64,000 nucleotides of DNA, taken from assembly GCF_000262465.1 (NCBI RefSeq), contig NZ_CM001489.1, positions 4,750,590 to 4,814,589 of the forward strand, given 5' to 3'. A program made the translations under genes and the position numbers. This document shows positions 1 through 8,031 of the stretch, one piece after another. How positions within the stretch are numbered: position 1 is the first letter of the stretch; each line of letters begins with the position of its first letter. A model generated the notes under the pieces. The model had not been told where the DNA came from. It saw only the letters and a program-made list of their open reading frames with translations, and did not search any database. The DNA comes from Frankia sp. QA3. GTDB lineage: Bacteria; Actinomycetota; Actinomycetes; Frankiales; Frankiaceae.

Positions 1-503
1 CCGTCTGCGCCCCCGTCTGCGCCGGTCGAGGCCGTCGGGGCACCGGCGGCTGCAGCGGCCGGGCCGGCCCGCCCGGCGAGGCGCAGCACCCCCTCGCGGG
101 CGGCGTCCTCCGGCAGCCCGAACAGGTCGAGGGTGTCGGGCGAGGCCGGGATCTCCGGACCGCCGCAGTCGTCGAGGCGGAACACCAGGCGCCGGCCGCC
201 GGTGGCCATGTTCCCGGTGGCCTGCCATTCATCCTGTCCGTGTAGGGAGCGTAGGTAAGCCCGGGAAAGCAGCACGACGACCTCGCGGCCCTCCCGCAGG
301 CTCTCCCGGAACGCGCGGTTCCAACCGTCGCCGCTGGCGAAGTTCCACGACGCGAGAAGGTTGTACCCGGCCTCCTCCAGGTGCCAGGCAATCCACTCGG
401 CCCACGCCGAATCGGCACGGGCATAAGAGAGCACGAAGTCCCAACGATGCGGTCGGTCACCGGCCGGCCGGTCCACGCGCGACGTTGCATTCCCCCCGGA
501 CAC
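1..503 (-). CDS. TIR-domain protein, 3' end cut by window edge
   Basis: The reading frame is open from about position 503 to the window edge, so the C-terminus is missing. Near the N-terminus it reads WDFVLSYARADSAWAEW, then VVVLLSRAYLRSLHGQDEW, the usual order of TIR beta-strand A and the SxxY...EW helix; the Glu of DEW sits where the NADase catalytic Glu of bacterial TIR domains lies. After about 120 residues the sequence becomes Ala/Gly/Pro-rich, probably a linker to another domain outside the window. GTG at 503 or GTG at 476 could start it; there is no strong ribosome site to decide. It is divergent from another TIR gene, suggesting a shared defence or signalling locus. Domain assignment is by motif; the full architecture is unknown. 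Confidence 0.75.
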   Translation of the reverse strand, partial: MSGGNATSRVDRPAGDRPHRWDFVLSYARADSAWAEWIAWHLEEAGYNLLASWNFASGDGWNRAFRESLREGREVVVLLSRAYLRSLHGQDEWQATGNMATGGRRLVFRLDDCGGPEIPASPDTLDLFGLPEDAAREGVLRLAGRAGPAAAAAGAPTASTGADGGAD

Positions 504-667
504 GTGACTGATTGTGCCAGTAAATGCACGCTATCGGCCCCCGAGTCGACCGCGACGTAAGATCAGCGAGGAACGTCCGGCGGGGGTCGCGGAACCCGGC
601 GCGGACGGCGGCGGCGCGGCGCTCGCTGGGCCTGGATGCCGGTGCGGCGGGACGGTTCGGGGGAGCG

Positions 668-2143
668 GTGACGGAGCGGCTGACCGACGAGGAAGTCCGG
701 ATGCTCGCGCGGGCCTTCCATCTGCCACGCAGCGCCATGGCGGTGCTCGAACGGGCCGGTCTGGAGCGCTGGAAGCAGCCGTCCTGGACGGCGCAGAACG
801 CGCTGGAGTTCTGGGATGAGGTCAACAACCAGCTGTACCTGGGGGTATTGGCGGACGGCCGGGTCCGCATCCTGACCGCGGCGGCGGAGCTCTTCCCCGC
901 CAACAGGGTCTTCGCCGCGGTCGCCGCGCCCGCCCGGTCGGCGGCGGGCGCGGGCCCCCCGGCCGGCGGGGCGGCGCCGACGGCGGGCCCGGCCGGGGCG
1001 GATTTCGGCGGCGTGCGCGCGCCGGTCGGCCGCGTCCTGTTCGCCATCGATCCGGTGCGGTTCGGCCCGGTGGGGGTGGGGGTGCCGGTGGTCTGGCGGG
1101 ACGGCCTGCGCCAGCTCCTGGGCCTGGCCGCGCGCGGCTGCGACCTGCCGGCGGACGCGGTGAGCGTCCAGGACCGGGGGGATGGGCTGCTCGGCGCGGT
1201 CCGCGACGACGTGCCGGCGGAGCTCGTGGTCGCGGATCTCATGCGGGAGCTGCGGCACACGCTGCACACCTACAACAGCATGCGAGGCGAGAAGGGTCGG
1301 GTCCGGCTGCGGGTCGCGCTGCACCAGGGGCAGGTCGTCGCCGACGAGGGCGCCGGCGTCCGCGGTGGCGCCGCCCAGGCGGCGTCGCGCCTCGTCGACA
1401 CGCCCGCCCTCAGCCGCCTGCTCGGCGAGTTCCCCACCGCGGAGATGGCCGTCATCATCTCGGCAACCCTGTTCGCGACGACCGTCGACCGACGGCTGCA
1501 CGATCTGGATCCCGGCTCGTTCCGCCGGGTCGAGACGGACGTCCCCGGCCTCGCCGGCCCCGCCTGGGTCCAGGCGGCGACGCCGGCCGCGGGACCGGCC
1601 GGCGACGGGCGGGTGCCCGCGGCGGATCAGCGGCCGGGTCCGCCGCCGGTGGCGTCGATCATCACCGAGGAGCCGCGCCCCGCGGCCGGGTGGGACTTCC
1701 TCGTCTCCGCCGCGAAGGAGGACAGCGGCTGGGGTGAATGGTGCGCCTGGCTGCTGGAACGGCAGGGTTACCAGGCGCACCTCGATACGTGGGACGTCGT
1801 CGCCGGGGACCACCTGGTGGGCCGCCTCGACGAGGCCGTGTCCCGCTCGCGGCGGACCCTCGTGATCCTCTCCGAGAACTACCTGACCTCGACGAAGGTG
1901 CAGGCCGAGTGGCAGGCGGCATGGTCGGCGGACCCGACCGGGATGAAGCGGCGCCTGATCCCGGTGCGGGTCGCCGTGTGCCGCCCGGAGGGGCTGCTGC
2001 GGGGCATCAGCTACATCGACCTCGTCGACCTGGACGGCGACACGGCGCAGAGCACCTTCGTCGAGGGGATCGACCGGGCGGTCCAGGGCAGGTACCGGCC
2101 GAGCGAACCGCCGCCCTTTCCCGGTGGCCGCCCGCGACCCTGA
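668..2143 (+). CDS. EAD1-like / nucleotide-cyclase-like / TIR three-domain protein
   Basis: From GTG 668 the protein is 491 residues; an upstream ATG at 524 would add 48 residues of Arg/Ala-rich sequence that look non-coding. Residues about 1-80 (LTDEEVRMLARAFHLPRSAM..., ...EFWDEVNNQLYLGVLADGR) match the effector-associated domain EAD1 of bacterial conflict systems. Residues about 130-330 resemble a class III cyclase fold with both metal-Asp positions retained (AIDPVRFGP and DRGDGLLGAV). The C-terminal TIR begins WDFLVSAAKEDSGWGEW and has ILSENYLTSTKVQAEWQAAW with the candidate catalytic Glu. EADs in known systems recruit a partner carrying a matching EAD, so this is likely one arm of an NTP- or nucleotide-triggered conflict system. 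GGGAG lies only two bases before GTG 668, so the start is uncertain. Confidence 0.8.
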   Translation: MTERLTDEEVRMLARAFHLPRSAMAVLERAGLERWKQPSWTAQNALEFWDEVNNQLYLGVLADGRVRILTAAAELFPANRVFAAVAAPARSAAGAGPPAGGAAPTAGPAGADFGGVRAPVGRVLFAIDPVRFGPVGVGVPVVWRDGLRQLLGLAARGCDLPADAVSVQDRGDGLLGAVRDDVPAELVVADLMRELRHTLHTYNSMRGEKGRVRLRVALHQGQVVADEGAGVRGGAAQAASRLVDTPALSRLLGEFPTAEMAVIISATLFATTVDRRLHDLDPGSFRRVETDVPGLAGPAWVQAATPAAGPAGDGRVPAADQRPGPPPVASIITEEPRPAAGWDFLVSAAKEDSGWGEWCAWLLERQGYQAHLDTWDVVAGDHLVGRLDEAVSRSRRTLVILSENYLTSTKVQAEWQAAWSADPTGMKRRLIPVRVAVCRPEGLLRGISYIDLVDLDGDTAQSTFVEGIDRAVQGRYRPSEPPPFPGGRPRP

Positions 2144-2208
2144 CGACGATCCTGACGTACGGCGACGGACCCTGACGTACGGCGACGGACCCTGACGTAC
2201 GGCGCGGA
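2138..2208. repeat. tandem repeat of about 20 bp after the TIR gene
   Basis: Three near-identical copies of CCTGACGTACGGCGACGGA follow one another immediately after the stop codon of the EAD1-TIR gene; the last copy is truncated. A further partial copy (CCTGACGACGAT) overlaps the stop codon itself. The unit is not a multiple of three and lies outside coding sequence. Confidence 0.8.
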
Positions 2209-2217
2209 CGTCGCCGC

Positions 2218-2823
2218 TCAGCCGCCGGCGGCGCGGGCACGGTGCGCGCGGGCCTTCGCCCGGTTGCCGCAGAGCGCCATGCTGCACCAGCGGCGCTGGC
2301 GGCCCCGCGTGCGGTCGTAGAACCACAGTGTGCAGGTAGGCCCGGCGCAGGGTCGGACCAGCGCCCGGTCACCATGGGCGAAAAGATCGGCGGCGGCCCG
2401 GGCCGGCGGCACGAGCAGCTCATCAGCGGATGCCCAGCGCTGCCGGTCGACGACCCGCAGGCCCACACCGTCGCGGACGAGCTCGCCAAAGCGGCTGTCC
2501 GCGGCCAGCAGCACGTTCAGCCGGGTCAGAGCGTGACCCTCGGGGACGGCGGCGTCCCCCCGGACCCAGCGCGCGATCAACGGGCGCAGCCACTCCCGCA
2601 GCTCGACGGCGGCGTGGGCAATGGCATCGAGCCGCGCCGGCGGGAAGCGGGCGGCCAGCTCTGCCGGCTCGGCGTCGGCCACGAGCCCGGCGGCCGCGAG
2701 CCAGCGCAGGTAGCCGGGGCCGTCGACGATCAGCTCGAGCGGTCCGTCTGCCGAGCTGACGAGGGTGTTGACGAAGTCCAGAGCCGGATGGTCACCCAGC
2801 CCGACCACCGCCGCCACATTCAT
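2218..2823 (-). CDS. CGNR zinc-finger / ABATE-domain transcriptional regulator
   Basis: A 201-residue protein. The N-terminal half (DHPALDFVNTLVSS..., then a helical segment with LREWLRPLIARWV) matches the stress-induced ABATE domain; the C-terminus has CAGPTCTLWFYDRTRGRQRR followed by WCSMALCGNRAKARAHR, the CGNR zinc-finger signature with four cysteines. ATG 2823 is chosen over an in-frame start 20 residues upstream because GAGGGGGA lies about five bases before it and because the extra residues are Gly/Trp-rich and unlike the family. It diverges from an alpha/beta hydrolase gene across a short region with four GGTTAC/GTAACC boxes, so it probably controls that hydrolase and itself. Confidence 0.88.
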   Translation of the reverse strand: MNVAAVVGLGDHPALDFVNTLVSSADGPLELIVDGPGYLRWLAAAGLVADAEPAELAARFPPARLDAIAHAAVELREWLRPLIARWVRGDAAVPEGHALTRLNVLLAADSRFGELVRDGVGLRVVDRQRWASADELLVPPARAAADLFAHGDRALVRPCAGPTCTLWFYDRTRGRQRRWCSMALCGNRAKARAHRARAAGG

Positions 2824-2863
2824 TGCGTCCCCCTCTGCCCACCAGCCGCACCCGCACCCGCGG

Positions 2864-2940
2864 GGTAACCATCTTGATGCCACTTGACAGGTTACCTCGA
2901 GGTTAGGGTAACTATTAAAAACATCTTTTAGGGGTTACTA
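2864..2940. promoter_or_regulatory. putative divergent promoter with four GGTTAC operator boxes
   Basis: The 6-mer GGTTAC or its complement occurs at 2864-2870 (GGTAACC), 2890-2896 (GGTTACC), 2907-2913 (GGTAACT) and 2933-2939 (GGTTACT). TTGACA at 2884-2889 and TAACTAT at 2909-2915 could be a -35/-10 pair for the hydrolase, with two boxes overlapping it. The stretch is locally AT-rich (TATTAAAAACATCTTTT), in contrast with its surroundings. The likely binder is the divergently encoded CGNR regulator; this is inference. Confidence 0.55.
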
Positions 2941-2990
2941 GTTGGCTCCGTGCCCGGCATGGCACCCGCAACCCGAGAGCGAGCTCCGTG

Positions 2991-3962
2991 ATGTCCGAGA
3001 TCCATCACCGCACCGTCCACGTCGACGGGACGGGCGTCTTCGTCCGAGAGGCCGGCGACCCGGCGCGCCCGACCCTGGTCCTGCTGCACGGCTTCCCTTC
3101 GAGCAGCCGGCAGTACGTCCGGCTGATCGACCGCCTCGCCGGCGGGTGGCACGTCGTCGCCCCCGACTATCCGGGGTTCGGGCTGTCCGACCCGCTGCCG
3201 ACCAGCCCCACCTTTGACAGGCTCGCCGAGGTCACCGGGGGCGTCATCGACGCCCTCGGCGTCGACCGGTACGGCCTGTACCTGTTCGACTTCGGCGCGC
3301 CCGTCGGATTCCGGGTCTCGCTGGCCCACGACCGACGCGTCCGCGCCGTCGTCGTGCAGAACGCCAACGCCTACCGGGAGGGCTTCGGCCCCGGCGCGGC
3401 CGCGCTGGCCGCGTGGTGGGCGGACCGGCAGGGCGCGCAGGCGGCCGCCGACGATCTCGTCAGCCTGGCAGGCACCCGCGCGCAGTGGCTCGCCGGCGCC
3501 CGCGACCCCGCGCACGTCGATCCGAGCCAGTACCTCGCCGACCAGGCGATCCTCGACCTGCCAGGCCGGGCGCGGTACATGCAGGACCTGCTGTGGGACT
3601 ACCGGCACAACCTCGACCGCTACGGAGAGTTCCAGAGCTGGCTGCGCCGGCGCGCCCCCGGCCTGCTGGCCGTCTGGGGAGCCAACGACCCGATCTTCCC
3701 CGCCGCCGCTGCCAGGGCGTACCGCGCGGACGTGCCGGACGCCGAAATCGTGCTGCTCGACACCGGCCACTTCGCCCTGGAGGAGGAGGTCGACGCCGTC
3801 GCCACGGCCGTCGACGCCTTCCTCGTCAGGCACCTCACCTCTACCGGCGACATCCCCGTCGGCGGCACCTCCACCGGCGACATCCCCGTCGGCGGCGCTC
3901 TCGGCGGAACCGCCACGGCGGCGGGCGGGTGGCCGCGCGGCCCCGTCCGCCCGGCACGGTGA
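2991..3962 (+). CDS. alpha/beta-hydrolase (haloalkane dehalogenase / epoxide hydrolase type)
   Basis: A 323-residue alpha/beta hydrolase. LVLLHGFPSSSRQYVRLI gives the oxyanion-hole HGFP motif; LYLFDFGAPVGFR places Asp at the nucleophile elbow, as in epoxide hydrolases and dehalogenases; WGANDPIFP supplies the acid and DTGHFALEEE the base His. An Asp nucleophile argues against a serine esterase. The codon before ATG 2991 is GTG (2988), so either could start; GAGAGCGAG lies just upstream. The C-terminal tail holds two perfect 10-residue copies of TSTGDIPVGG (30-bp DNA repeat, about 3839-3898) beyond the usual end of the fold. It is divergent from the CGNR regulator. The substrate is unknown. 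Confidence 0.85.
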   Translation: MSEIHHRTVHVDGTGVFVREAGDPARPTLVLLHGFPSSSRQYVRLIDRLAGGWHVVAPDYPGFGLSDPLPTSPTFDRLAEVTGGVIDALGVDRYGLYLFDFGAPVGFRVSLAHDRRVRAVVVQNANAYREGFGPGAAALAAWWADRQGAQAAADDLVSLAGTRAQWLAGARDPAHVDPSQYLADQAILDLPGRARYMQDLLWDYRHNLDRYGEFQSWLRRRAPGLLAVWGANDPIFPAAAARAYRADVPDAEIVLLDTGHFALEEEVDAVATAVDAFLVRHLTSTGDIPVGGTSTGDIPVGGALGGTATAAGGWPRGPVRPAR

Positions 3963-4057
3963 CGGCCTTCTCCGCCGCCGCCCGTGGCCCGGCGGGTGAG
4001 TGCGCGCCGGCCCCGGCCGCCGCCGCGGCGAGCGGTCGGGGCAGGCGCGCGTCGGGC

Positions 4058-5905
4058 TCAGGGCCGGGCGATCGGCAGGTGGATCCGGTGGCCGGCGGCG
4101 GCGAACTCCGCGGCCTTGACCCGCAGACCCGCGGCGATCACCTCGTCCGTCGAGCCGCCGTCGACGGGCGCGCCGGCCGCGGACGTGCCGGTGGGCCCGC
4201 CGGTGGCCGGATCCGCGCCGTCCTCGGCCGCCCGCGCCCGCACCTGATGGGAGATCTTCATCGAGCAGAAGTGCGGTCCGCACATCGAGCAGAAATGGGC
4301 CGACTTCGCGGCGGGGGCCGGCAGGGTCTCGTCGTGGTAGGACCGGGCGGTGTCCGGGTCCATCGCCAGGTGGAACTGGTCGGCCCAGCGGAACTCGAAC
4401 CTGGCGTCCGACAGCGCGTCGTCCCACGCCCGGGCGCCGGGATGCCCCTTGGCGAGGTCCGCCGCGTGGGCCGCGATCTTGTAGGCGATGACGCCGGCCT
4501 TGACGTCGTCGCGGTCGGGCAGACCGAGGTGTTCCTTCGGGGTGACGTAGCAGAGCATCGCGGTGCCGTGCCAGCCGATCACCGCGGCACCGATCGCCGA
4601 GGTGATGTGGTCGTAGCCGGGCGCGACGTCGGTGGTGAGCGGCCCGAGTGTGTAGAACGGCGCGTCGTGGCAGATCTCCCGCTGCAGCCGGACGTTCTCC
4701 TCGACCCGGTGCAGCGGGACGTGGCCGGGGCCCTCCACCATCACCTGGACGTCGTGCTCCCATGCGACGCGGGTCAGCTCGCCCAGGGTGGCAAGCTCGG
4801 CGAGCTGGGCGTCGTCGTTGGCGTCGGAGATCGAGCCGGGCCGCAGGCCGTCGCCGAGCGAGAACGTCACGTCGTAGGCGGCGAGGATCTCGCACAGCTC
4901 GGCGAAGTGGGTGTAGAGGAAGTTCTCCTCGTGGTGGGCGAGGCACCAGGCAGCCAGGATCGAACCGCCGCGCGAGACGATCCCCGTGCGGCGCCGCGCG
5001 GTCAGGGGCACGTAGCGCAGCAGCACCCCGGCGTGGACCGTCATGTAGTCCACCCCCTGCTCGCACTGGCGGATGACGGCGTCCCGGTAGACCTCCCAGG
5101 TCAGCGCCTCGGGCCGGCCGCCGACCTGCTCCAGCGCCTCGTAGATCGGCACCGTGCCGACCGGGACCGGGGCGTTGCGCAGGATCCACTCGCGGGTTCG
5201 GTGGATGTCCGCGCCGGTGGACAGGTCCATGACGGTGTCGGCGCCCCACCGGGTGGCCCAGACCATCTTCTCGACCTCCTCCTCGATCGAGGAGGTGACG
5301 GCCGAGTTGCCGAGGTTCGCGTTGATCTTCACCAGGAAGGAACGGCCGATCACCATCGGCTCGGACTCGGGATGGTTCACGTTCGCCGGCAGGACGGCAC
5401 GCCCGGCGGCGATCTCGGCCCGCACAGTCTCGACTGGCAACCCCTCGCGCAGAGCGACGAACTCCATCTCCCGGGTGATCTCCCCGCGGCGCGCGTAGGC
5501 GAGCTGGGTGACGGCTCCCCCGTCGGGCCGGCCCCGCAGCGCGCCGCCCCCGCCGGCAGGGGCGGTGTCACCGCGGGCGGCGATCCACTGCCCCCGCAGC
5601 GGCGGCAGGCCCCGGCGCACGTCGATGTCCGCCGCCGGATCGGTGTACGGGCCGGAGGTGTCGTAGAGCACGACACTGTCCCCGGTGGTGAGCACCACCT
5701 CCCGCATCGGCACCCGCAGCTGCGGGTCCGCGCCGACGAGCCAGGTCTTGCGACTGCCCGCGAGCGGCCCGGTCGAGACGGCCGGAATGACGCCCGGAAT
5801 AGTTACGGGGAAGGCCGCGGATTCCGGACGTGAATCCGCGTCTTCCATACCAGAAAAATCCTGGGAGGAAGCGGGTGATGAATGACGGTCGACTGGCGAC
5901 ACCAT
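4058..5905 (-). CDS. thiC: phosphomethylpyrimidine synthase ThiC
   Basis: A 615-residue protein, normal for ThiC, which converts aminoimidazole ribotide to HMP phosphate by radical-SAM chemistry in thiamine synthesis. Visible landmarks: MREVVLTTGDSVVLYDTSGP near residue 70, ADTVMDLSTGADIHRTREWI, RGGSILAAWCLAHHEENFLY, VEGPGHVPLHRVEENVRLQ, and at about residue 540 the cluster motif CSMCGPHFCSMK (CxxCxxxxC), which binds the [4Fe-4S] centre. ATG 5905 is supported by AGGGAG five bases upstream, a site that is part of the TPP riboswitch. The C-terminal 60 residues are low in similarity to the core and Ala-rich. No other thi genes are present in the window. Confidence 0.97.
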   Translation of the reverse strand: MVSPVDRHSSPASSQDFSGMEDADSRPESAAFPVTIPGVIPAVSTGPLAGSRKTWLVGADPQLRVPMREVVLTTGDSVVLYDTSGPYTDPAADIDVRRGLPPLRGQWIAARGDTAPAGGGGALRGRPDGGAVTQLAYARRGEITREMEFVALREGLPVETVRAEIAAGRAVLPANVNHPESEPMVIGRSFLVKINANLGNSAVTSSIEEEVEKMVWATRWGADTVMDLSTGADIHRTREWILRNAPVPVGTVPIYEALEQVGGRPEALTWEVYRDAVIRQCEQGVDYMTVHAGVLLRYVPLTARRRTGIVSRGGSILAAWCLAHHEENFLYTHFAELCEILAAYDVTFSLGDGLRPGSISDANDDAQLAELATLGELTRVAWEHDVQVMVEGPGHVPLHRVEENVRLQREICHDAPFYTLGPLTTDVAPGYDHITSAIGAAVIGWHGTAMLCYVTPKEHLGLPDRDDVKAGVIAYKIAAHAADLAKGHPGARAWDDALSDARFEFRWADQFHLAMDPDTARSYHDETLPAPAAKSAHFCSMCGPHFCSMKISHQVRARAAEDGADPATGGPTGTSAAGAPVDGGSTDEVIAAGLRVKAAEFAAAGHRIHLPIARP

Positions 5906-5907
5906 AT

Positions 5908-5987
5908 GAACTCCCTACGCCGGCATTACCCGGACAGGTTCTGCGGTCGGCGGCCCCAGCCACCCTCTCAGCCCCTAGGTGGAGCTC
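5908..5987 (-). promoter_or_regulatory. TPP riboswitch (THI element) upstream of thiC
   Basis: Read on the minus strand, the leader carries CTGAGAG (5971-5965), the pyrimidine-sensing core, and ACCTGTCCGGGTAATGCCGG with GCGTAGGGAG, the pyrophosphate-sensing half of the THI box. GAGCTCC (5987-5981) can pair with GGAGTTC (5914-5908) to close stem P1. Because the thiC ribosome site GGGAG lies in that 3' strand, ligand binding would hide it, so control is probably translational. Confidence 0.95.
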
Positions 5988-6203
5988 CCGCGATCAATTC
6001 GCGCATGTTCACCATAACCGACCCGGCTCTCGGCCGTCACTCGATTGCGTCCATCGGTCCGATTTCCCGCACCACCGCGCGCAGCGGGACCGGACGGCGG
6101 TGCACCGGCCGAGGCCGGGCGTGCCGACCCCCCGTGACCAGCGGCTTCCTCGCCGTCAGCGGACCCGGCGGCATGGGCAGGAACGCGGTCATGCACGTCC
6201 TGG
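5988..6203. other. intergenic stretch without recognised gene
   Basis: Between the TPP riboswitch and the decayed kinase gene lie about 215 bases. Several frames are open but none has a ribosome site or family resemblance. The thiC promoter must lie at the left part, on the minus strand; I could not identify a convincing -35/-10 pair. Confidence 0.5.
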
Positions 6204-7874
6204 TCAACAGGGTGCTCGGTAGGGGACGTTCCGTAGGTAGTGGCGCCATTCGTCCGGGGTGATGCGGTTGGTCGGGGTGGTGCAGGCGCGGCGTGCCAGA
6301 TTGGCGGGATCAAGGTCCCACAGCCATGCGATGCGGTCATAGCTGGTGGTGGCGAGGGTCTTACCATCGGGGCCGAACGCCACCAGGAGGGCGGCGGTGG
6401 AGTCGTGCGAGGGCTGCTCGAACAGGAGGTGAGGATGGTGGGGGTCGGCAACATCCCACAGCCGGACGAAGTTATCTTTGCTGGTGGTCGCCAGGGTTTT
6501 GCCGTCCGGGCTGAACGCCACGCCGTAGACCGTGTTGGTGTGGCCGCTGATCTTGGCCAGCTCGGTCAGTGACCAGCCGACGTCAAGCAGGGCCGCGCGG
6601 GCTTGCGGGGTGGGGGCGAGTCCGTACGCGGTTACGGCGAGTCGGACAGCGAGATTTTCGTCGTCAGCCTTGACGGCCTGCGCGGCGAGCTTCCGGGAGG
6701 CGGCGGGCAGGTCGTCGGAACCTGGCTCGTCGTCGCCAGGGAAAAAGTGGTGGATGGTGGCCGTAGGCATGACGACGACAGCGAAGAGAGCGATCGCCGC
6801 GACAAGCCCAGGTCCCTGGCGGGGCCGGTGGTACGGCGGCGGACCGATGAACCCGTTTCCTCGTTCGTCCCGGTCAGGTCGGTGGGAACTGTGGCCAGCG
6901 GCTGTGGCAGCAGGTTGGTCGCATCTGTCGAGGCGGCGGCCGCGGTGATGCCCCGTGGCTGGGTCCGAGTGGTCGGGCCTGGCTCGTGGGGCGTGGCGGG
7001 CGAAGGGTGGTCGACCAGGAGGGTGTAGAGATGGGCCGCGCTGGGTCTTTCGGCGGGGTTCTTGCTCATGGCCGCGGCCACGATGTTCCGCAGCGGGTGG
7101 GGCAGTCCGTCGAGGTGGGGCAGTCCGTCGAGGTGGGGCAGTCCGTCGAGGTGGGGCTGTTCATTGAGGATGCGATACGGCAGCAGTGCCGGCGAGGTGT
7201 CGCCGAACGGGAGGCGGCCGGTGGCCGCATAGATGATCACGCCGCCCCACGCGAAGACGTCGATGGCGGAGGTGGGTTCGATGCCCTGAACCTGTTCGGG
7301 GGCCATGAATGCGGGTGTGCCGAGGCGTGTCAGGTCGTGGCTGAGGGCGCTGGTGGCGTCCAGAGCGCGGGCGATACCGAAGTCGATGACCCGGGCGCCG
7401 GTTGGTGAGAGCAGCACGTTGGATGGTTTGAGGTCGCGATGGATGACCCCGGCGCGGTGGATGACCGACAACGCTGTCGCGACATTGACCGCCACCTGTT
7501 CCAGTTCGGCGCGTGGCAGCGGCCCCCGGTCTTTGACCGTGGCCGTCAAGGTAGGGCCGGGAACATAGTCGGTCACGAGGTAGGCGGGTTCGCCGGTGGG
7601 ATCGGCGTCGAGGGACCTCGGCGGTGCAGAACCCGCGGACACGGCGGGCGTTGGCGGCCTAGCGGCGGAACCGGGCCCGGAACTCGGGGTCCCGCGCGAC
7701 CTCCGGACGGATCACCTTGACCGCAACGAGACGTCCCCGCGGGCTCCGCCCGAGATAGACCACACCCATCCCGCCATGGCCGAGCCGGCGCAGCAGCACG
7801 TAGGCCCCAACCTGCCGCGGGTCGGAAACCACCAGCGGCGTACCGGCCGGTTCGCGCCCCTCCGGTGCGTCCAT
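6204..7874 (-). pseudogene. decayed Ser/Thr protein kinase with C-terminal WD40 repeats
   Basis: The parts of one protein lie in different frames. From ATG 7874: Gly-loop LLRRLGHGGMGVVYLGRSP and VAVKVI, then TAG at 7661-7659 where relatives have Glu (FRARFRR-stop-AANARRVRGFCTAEV). About 45 bases later an extra base in the GGG at 7612-7614 shifts the frame; after it come HRDLKPSNVL, DFGIARALD and GTPAFMAPEQ in the second frame. A second shift near 6830-6850 separates this from a membrane segment (LVAAIALFAVVV) and two WD40 repeats (VYGVAFSPDGKTLATTSKDN, VAFGPDGKTLATTSYD), ending near 6204. Only two WD40 units remain where such kinases usually carry several more. Three independent lesions indicate a pseudogene unless sequencing errors explain them. 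Confidence 0.85.
7099..7156 (-). repeat. 18-bp tandem repeat inside kinase pseudogene
   Basis: Three copies of an 18-bp unit (GGCAGTCCGTCGAGGTGG on the plus strand) encode HLDGLP three times in a row in the late kinase domain. The unit length is a multiple of three and keeps the local frame. Confidence 0.8.
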
Positions 7875-8031
7875 GCTCACCGATTCCTCAGACCCGCCGA
7901 GCCGTCGACCACCGGGTTCCCGCCCCCACCCCAACCCCCAAAAGGCGTAATACAGACATGATGGCAGGAATTACGACGGTTCCACGGACACTTCTATCAA
8001 CCGTCGCGACGGGCCGGGACCGCCGTGCTGT

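Noticed and set aside
563..2326. Long minus-strand open frame opposite the EAD1-TIR gene
   Set aside because: Arg/Pro/Gly-rich translation with no motifs; it is the complement of a strand with clear EAD1, cyclase-like and TIR motifs.
2928..5249. Minus-strand open frame of 773 codons over hydrolase and thiC
   Set aside because: It crosses two recognisable genes on different strands and lacks family motifs; produced by GC-rich third positions.
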